Positions 60,084 through 64,000 of a DNA stretch of 64,000 nt are shown one piece after another; positions within the stretch are counted from its first letter, which is position 1; every line of letters begins with the position of its first letter. Both the position numbers and the translations under genes were made by a program. The DNA is from Corallococcus sp. NCRR. Lineage in GTDB: Bacteria; Myxococcota; Myxococcia; Myxococcales; Myxococcaceae. Where the stretch lies: the NCBI RefSeq assembly GCF_026965535.1, contig NZ_CP114039.1, positions 4,898,001 through 4,962,000 on the forward strand, written 5' to 3'. The notes beneath the pieces are model-generated. The model saw nothing but the letters and a program-made list of their open reading frames with translations, was not told the origin of the DNA and ran no database searches.

Positions 60084-61676
60084 GTGCGCGAAAGTCTCAA
60101 CGAGCTCGTCAGCGAGAATTCACGAAATTGGGCGAATACCCTCGTCCGGAGGATCGGTTCGAAAGTTCCGCCCGTGGCGGCGCGTCGGCCCCGGAACGCT
60201 CTGCTCGTCCACCTGGACGGGGTGCCCAAGGCCCTGCTCGACGAGGCCATTGTCACAGGGCGCATGCCCTTTGTTTCACAGTTGGTCCGCTCTGGCGCGT
60301 ATCACCTGGAGAACGCATTCTGGGGCGCGCCCACGTCCACGCCGTTCTTCCAGGCGGGGCTGCTCTACGGACTCAAGCACCCGAACCTGCCGGGCTACAG
60401 CTGGTACGACCGGGCGCTCGGCCGCAAGGTGCAGATGAACACCCCGGGCGACGCGATGGCCATCGACGCGCGCCTGCGCGGCCACGGCCGCACGAGCCTC
60501 CTGGACCATGGCGGCCACACGTACTTCTCGCTCTTCCACGCGGGCGCCATGAACCGCATGTGCATGAGCACGCTGTCGAGCTTCAAGCTGATGGCGCGCT
60601 CGTTCGCGTACGAGATGGAAGGCCTGGGGTCGGCGCGCACGAAGGGCGCGTGGGACTTCCTGCGTTCCTTCGGCATGGAGTCCTGGCAGGCCGTGCGCGA
60701 GGTGCGCCAGTGGGCGCGCTCCGTCAACGACTGGCGCCACGAGCAGGGGTTCCTCGTGAGCCGCATCCTCCTCCAGCGGTTGGGCTGGAGCTTCGCGTAC
60801 ACCAAGTCCCTGGTGGACATGGTGCGCGGCGTGCCGCTCATCTACCTGGTCTACGGCAACTACGATGAGGTGGCCCACCGGCGCGGCCCGCGCTCGGAGC
60901 TGGCGATGCAGGAGCTGCACCGGGTGGACGCGTCCCTGGCGGAGCTCTTCGCCGTGGCCCGCGCCGCGCCGGAGCCCTACGACGTCATCCTCCTGTCGGA
61001 CCACGGCCACGTGGACAGCCTGCCCTTGGAGCAGCGCCAGGGCCGGCGCCTGGAGGCCGTCCTCTTCGAGGGCGAGGTGCCACCGCTGAAGGACGACGTG
61101 CGCCGCGGCCTGCTGGATGGGCGCCAGGCTCCCGCCCCGGACACCGCCGCGCGTGAGCCCTTCATCCCGGTGGTGGTGGAGGCCGGCAACTTCGCGCACA
61201 TCTATCTGAGCGGCCGTCCCGTGCCGCTGGAGGCGCGCGAGCTGCTGGCGCGGCATCCGGAGGTGCTGGCCCGGGCCACGAACAACCCGGACATCGGCAT
61301 GGTGGCGATGCGCCGGGGCGCGGAGGCGGTGGTGGTGATGGGCGGAGGCGTCTACGGCCCGGAGGACCTGGACCGCGCGCCGCTCACCACCGAGTACAGC
61401 AGGCGCGCCGTGGCGGACTTCCTCCACGGACTGCCGCGCATGGACACCGCGGGGGACCTGGTCCTCTTCGGTGAAGCCGTCCAGAAGGGCGGCACGGTGG
61501 GCTTCGCGTGGGAGTTCGGCTCGCACGGCGGCCTGACGCGCGTGGAGTCCGACAGCCTGGTGATGTGGCCCGCGAATGGCCCGGTGGACCTGTCCGGCCT
61601 GGGCCACTGCGCGGCGCTGCACGAGCGCCTGGCGGAGGCCTACCTGGACACCGGCGCCCCGCGGATTCTCCATTGA
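60084..61676 (+). CDS. Alkaline-phosphatase-superfamily protein (phosphodiesterase type)
   Basis: A 530-residue enzyme. The first metal site is in LLVHLDGVPKALLDEA, with a Thr/Ser-rich nucleophile region (GAPTSTPFFQAGLLYG). Second-site ligands are in LVYGNYDEVAHRRG, LLSDHGHVDSLP and EFGSHGGLTRVE. The layout matches type I phosphodiesterase/nucleotide pyrophosphatases. There is no clear signal peptide. GTG 60084 follows GGGGGAG. It lies directly upstream of a flippase-like membrane protein (20 bases), suggesting a lipid-linked substrate. Confidence 0.8.
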   Translation: MRESLNELVSENSRNWANTLVRRIGSKVPPVAARRPRNALLVHLDGVPKALLDEAIVTGRMPFVSQLVRSGAYHLENAFWGAPTSTPFFQAGLLYGLKHPNLPGYSWYDRALGRKVQMNTPGDAMAIDARLRGHGRTSLLDHGGHTYFSLFHAGAMNRMCMSTLSSFKLMARSFAYEMEGLGSARTKGAWDFLRSFGMESWQAVREVRQWARSVNDWRHEQGFLVSRILLQRLGWSFAYTKSLVDMVRGVPLIYLVYGNYDEVAHRRGPRSELAMQELHRVDASLAELFAVARAAPEPYDVILLSDHGHVDSLPLEQRQGRRLEAVLFEGEVPPLKDDVRRGLLDGRQAPAPDTAAREPFIPVVVEAGNFAHIYLSGRPVPLEARELLARHPEVLARATNNPDIGMVAMRRGAEAVVVMGGGVYGPEDLDRAPLTTEYSRRAVADFLHGLPRMDTAGDLVLFGEAVQKGGTVGFAWEFGSHGGLTRVESDSLVMWPANGPVDLSGLGHCAALHERLAEAYLDTGAPRILH

Positions 61677-61696
61677 AACCGAGGGAGGGGAGGACC

Positions 61697-62779
61697 ATGC
61701 GGCTTCCCAACGCCGGTGGACGCACGTGGCTCAAGGTGCTGGGCGCGGTGGTGGGGCTCGTCCTGTCCGTGCTCCTGCTCTCCACGGCGTTCTTCAAGTG
61801 GAACCTGAGCGGGTCCGGGGACCTGCTGACGCCGCGCTTCCCGCTGGACAAGTTCGTCCGCGACCTGCCGGGGCACCTGGTGTGGCTGGTGCCGTTCATG
61901 CTCCTGCAGGCTTCGCTGGTGCCGCTGCGCGCGGTGCAGTGGCAGGCCACGCTGCGCAGGCCCATCCCGTTCAAGGACCGCTTCCAACTCGTGGGCATTG
62001 GCGTCTTCGTGCACAACGCGCTGCCGGGGAAGCTGGGCGAGGTGACGCGCTCGTTCCTCCTGTCGCGCACCCACAAGCTCCCCTTCATCCGGAGCCTGGG
62101 CTCCGTGGGCGTGTGCAAGCTGATGGAGTTCGCCTGCCTGATGTTGCTGGTGGCCCTGTCCTTCCTGGGCCCCTTCGGCGAGACGATGGCTCACTTCCGC
62201 ACGGAGCTGCACGTGGCGCTGTCGCTGTGCATCGGCCTGGTGGCGCTGGTGGTGCTGCTGGCCCACTGGGCGGCGCCGCTGGGCCGCTGGCTGCACCAGC
62301 GTCACACCATGCCCCGCGTGGACAGCTTCCTGAGCCACGTGGGCGAGGGCCTGGGCACCGCGCGCTCCTTCAAGGGCATGGCGAAGGTGTTCTTCTTCTC
62401 CATCTTCCCGGTGTTCGCCTCCGCGCTGGCGTACGGCCTGGCGCTGCACGGCGTGCACATCCCCGGGGGCCTCTTCGCGGGCGCCGTGGTGCTGGGCGCC
62501 ATCTCCCTGGGGCAGTCGCTGCCGGGCGTCCCGGCGGGCATGGGCATCTACTACTTCGTCACCAGCTGGGCGGCCCGCGCGCTGGGCTCGAACCCGGAGG
62601 ACGCGGCGGCCTTCGCCACGCTCACCCACCTGGGCACCGTCATCAGCCAGGTGGCCGTGGGCGCCTGGTGCGTGCACCGCTCCAAGCTGCGGATCCGCGA
62701 CCTGCGCAAGGGCGGGCGGCTGGCCAACGCCGCCGCGCACCACGTGGCGCATGAAGCCGTGGAGCCCGCGCCGCCCTGA
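61697..62779 (+). CDS. Lysylphosphatidylglycerol synthase TM-region/flippase-like protein
   Basis: A 360-residue integral membrane protein with about eight helices (LKVLGAVVGLVLSVLLLSTA, LVWLVPFMLLQASLVPL, LMLLVALSFLGPF, HVALSLCIGLVALVVLLAH, VFFFSIFPVFASALAYGL and others). The family markers are HNALPGKLGEVTRSFLLSR and the late SLPGVPAGMGIYYF. It corresponds to the membrane half of MprF/UPF0104 without an aminoacyltransferase domain. It probably moves or shields a lipid. ATG 61697 follows GGGAGGGGAGG. Confidence 0.87.
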   Translation: MRLPNAGGRTWLKVLGAVVGLVLSVLLLSTAFFKWNLSGSGDLLTPRFPLDKFVRDLPGHLVWLVPFMLLQASLVPLRAVQWQATLRRPIPFKDRFQLVGIGVFVHNALPGKLGEVTRSFLLSRTHKLPFIRSLGSVGVCKLMEFACLMLLVALSFLGPFGETMAHFRTELHVALSLCIGLVALVVLLAHWAAPLGRWLHQRHTMPRVDSFLSHVGEGLGTARSFKGMAKVFFFSIFPVFASALAYGLALHGVHIPGGLFAGAVVLGAISLGQSLPGVPAGMGIYYFVTSWAARALGSNPEDAAAFATLTHLGTVISQVAVGAWCVHRSKLRIRDLRKGGRLANAAAHHVAHEAVEPAPP

Positions 62780-62793
62780 GCCGGAAAACAAAA

Positions 62794-62820
62794 AGGGCCC
62801 CGACTTGTGGTCGGGGCCCT
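62794..62820. terminator. Bidirectional terminator between flippase gene and tRNA-Leu
   Basis: An 11-bp perfect stem (62794-62804 with 62810-62820) and a 5-base loop. On the minus strand it is followed by a T-rich run (five T, one G, four T) for the tRNA; on the plus strand by TTCGTTT. Confidence 0.85.
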
Positions 62821-62832
62821 TCGTTTACTTCA

Positions 62833-62916
62833 TGCCCAGGAGAGGACTCGAACCTCCATGCCCTTGCAGGCGCTAGACCCTGAATCTAGTGTGTCTACCA
62901 ATTCCACCACCTGGGC
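62833..62916 (-). tRNA. tRNA-Leu (anticodon CAG)
   Basis: An 84-base gene. The acceptor stem GCCCAGG pairs with CCTGGGC, discriminator A; the D region is GGTGGAATTGGTAGACAC; the anticodon stem CTAGA/TCTAG has loop TTCAGGG, giving CAG. A long variable arm, as in class II tRNAs, and the T arm with GGTTCGAGTCC are present. The 3' CCA is not encoded. Confidence 0.97.
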
Positions 62917-62956
62917 AGGTGGCTCGCGGTGCCTCGCGGCGCCGTGATGGGCGAGA

Positions 62957-62985
62957 CGTATAGAGAACCTCCCCCGCCCGGTCAA
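62957..62985 (-). promoter_or_regulatory. Promoter of tRNA-Leu gene
   Basis: On the minus strand TTGACC (complement of 62980-62985) and TATACG (complement of 62957-62962) have a 17-base spacer. The start should fall near 62949, about 33 bases before the mature tRNA 5' end. Confidence 0.75.
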
Positions 62986-63000
62986 CACCCTTTTTTTCGC

Positions 63001-63378
63001 CTACTTCTTCAGCGGCCAGCGGCCTTCGGACTCGAGCTTCCGGCGGATGGCCGGGTTCTCGTCCATGAAGGCGACGAGGGACTCCTCGGTGATCTCCACC
63101 GTGACGTCCTCACCGCCGACCTCCGTCTGGCAGGACAGGCGGGAGTACGGCCGGACGTCGAAGCCCATGTCCAGGCGGTCCATCTCGTCGTCCCGCTGCT
63201 CGCTCAGCGAGTCCAGGCCCTTGCGGACCCAGACATGGCACGTGGAGCACCCGCACACGCCGCCGCAGCTGTGGCCCACCTGGGCCTCGCCCTTCTCGGC
63301 GGCGTCCAGCAGGGTGGTGCCCGGGGGCACGTCCACGGCGACCTCGGCCAGGGGGCTCTTGAAGGTGACCTTGGGCAC
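63001..63378 (-). CDS. fdx: ISC-type 2Fe-2S ferredoxin
   Basis: A 125-residue ferredoxin. The cluster ligands follow the ISC spacing: Cys38-x5-Cys44-x2-Cys47 and Cys83 (LSCQTE), with an extra Cys42. Such ferredoxins give electrons for iron-sulphur cluster assembly on IscU. GTG 63378 lies 3 bases after the hscA stop, so the two form one operon, as in isc loci. The rest of that locus lies outside the window. Confidence 0.94.
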   Translation of the reverse strand: MPKVTFKSPLAEVAVDVPPGTTLLDAAEKGEAQVGHSCGGVCGCSTCHVWVRKGLDSLSEQRDDEMDRLDMGFDVRPYSRLSCQTEVGGEDVTVEITEESLVAFMDENPAIRRKLESEGRWPLKK

Positions 63379-63381
63379 GGC

Positions 63382-64000
63382 TCAGTACTCCTCCACGGAA
63401 TGGCCGGACACCACCTGGGTGATGGCGCGGTTCATGACCCGTTCGATGAAGGCCCGGGACGCCTCGTCCAGCGCGTGCAGGGCCTCCTTCACGGCCAGGT
63501 AGTCCTTGCCCGCGGCGGCCTCGCGCACGCGGGTCATGGCGGCCTGGATGGCCTCCGGCTCGCCGGCCTGGAGCAGCGCCGCGTTCTCACGCAGCTGCCG
63601 GTCGGCCTCGGCGAGGACGCGCTCGGCGTCCACCTGCTGCTCGCGCAGCTGGCGGGCCTGGATGTCGTCCTCCGCGAAGTCGATGGAGTCGAGGAGCATC
63701 TTCTCGATCTCCTCCTCCGTCAGGCCGTGGCTGGGCTTCACGGTGATGGCCTGCGCCACGCCGGTGCTCTGCTCCTTGGCGGTGACGGACAGGATGCCGT
63801 CCGCGTCCACCTGGAAGCGCACCTCCACGCGGGCCATGCCGGCCGCCATGGAGGGGATGCCGGAGAGCGTGAAGCGCGCGAGGCTGCGGTTGTCCTGCAC
63901 CAGCTCGCGCTCGCCCTGCACCACGTGCACGTCCAGGCCTGTCTGGCCGTCCTTGAACGTGGTGAACACCTGCGCCGCCGCCGTGGGGATGGTGGAGTTG
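63382..64000 (-). CDS. hscA: Fe-S cluster chaperone HscA, C-terminal part (5' end outside window)
   Basis: The frame is open to the window edge, so the N-terminal ATPase domain is missing. What is visible is the Hsp70 substrate-binding part: NSTIPTAAAQVFTTFKDGQT, then LARFTLSGIPSMAAGMARVE, and VRFQVDADGILSVTAKEQST, ending with the helical lid. The IPSMAAG variant in place of the IPPAPRG of DnaK, and fdx directly downstream, point to HscA rather than DnaK. Confidence 0.93.
   Translation of the reverse strand, partial: NSTIPTAAAQVFTTFKDGQTGLDVHVVQGERELVQDNRSLARFTLSGIPSMAAGMARVEVRFQVDADGILSVTAKEQSTGVAQAITVKPSHGLTEEEIEKMLLDSIDFAEDDIQARQLREQQVDAERVLAEADRQLRENAALLQAGEPEAIQAAMTRVREAAAGKDYLAVKEALHALDEASRAFIERVMNRAITQVVSGHSVEEY

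Noticed and set aside
1-64000. Prophage, insertion sequence or genomic island
   Set aside because: No transposase, integrase, terminal repeat or sharp composition change was seen; the tRNA-Leu gene has no integrase beside it and no repeated 3' end.

Overview
The window is a GC-rich (about 70%) chromosomal segment that reads like a myxobacterium of the Myxococcaceae (Corallococcus/Myxococcus type). The evidence is the paralogous DUF2381 family, TPR-rich and kelch lipoproteins, a mevalonate pathway in a proteobacterial-type genome, PATAN/DUF4388 signalling proteins and many GTG/TTG starts. This placement is inference from gene content; no 16S gene is present. I see no prophage, insertion sequence, integrase, CRISPR array or rRNA, so the window looks like core chromosome with some lineage-specific genes.

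Layout. 1-1.4 kb: end of a TPR protein and a GST-like protein. 1.5-4.1 kb: clpB on the minus strand. 4.3-6.2 kb: uncharacterised genes, including a translationally coupled trio (acidic protein, DUF1844 protein, membrane protein). 6.3-8.5 kb: thiE, a C26-type glutamine amidotransferase and thiD. 8.5-9.9 kb: dnaB with a 19-glycine tract. 10-13.2 kb: acyltransferase, LytS-type kinase and LytTR regulator operon. 13.4-17.9 kb: a long minus-strand run spoVG-prs-rplY-pth-rpsF-rpsR-rplI, whose first part matches the Firmicute spoVG-prs-ctc-pth order. 18.6-25.2 kb: nucleotide metabolism (tdk, upp-like, hpt, then nrdA-nrdB), with an aquaporin between.

26.5-33.5 kb holds one giant coiled-coil gene of about 2,316 codons. 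It has a degenerate methyltransferase-like head and three different internal repeat families. It is followed by dapF, a REC-GAF-degenerate GGDEF protein and a REC-PATAN-pseudoGTPase protein. 37.8-46 kb: a cytochrome P450, hypothetical proteins, a TPR lipoprotein, a sensor kinase coupled to an M16 peptidase, and a kelch lipoprotein. 46-52.5 kb: a DUF2381 protein, a lipoprotein, a membrane-anchored coiled coil, a free-standing E2-type acyltransferase, a divergent AraC/SDR pair and an HtpX-like protease.

53.2-58.7 kb encodes most of the mevalonate route (type 2 IPP isomerase, class II HMG-CoA reductase, mevalonate kinase, diphosphomevalonate decarboxylase, phosphomevalonate kinase) in one operon; HMG-CoA synthase is absent. 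58.7-62.8 kb: an outer-membrane barrel, an alkaline-phosphatase-fold enzyme and a flippase-like membrane protein. The window closes with tRNA-Leu(CAG) under a clear promoter, an ISC ferredoxin and the 3' part of hscA.

The least explained parts are the giant coiled-coil gene with its two receiver-domain neighbours, and the low-complexity insertions in core machinery (DnaB, S18, S6, L25).
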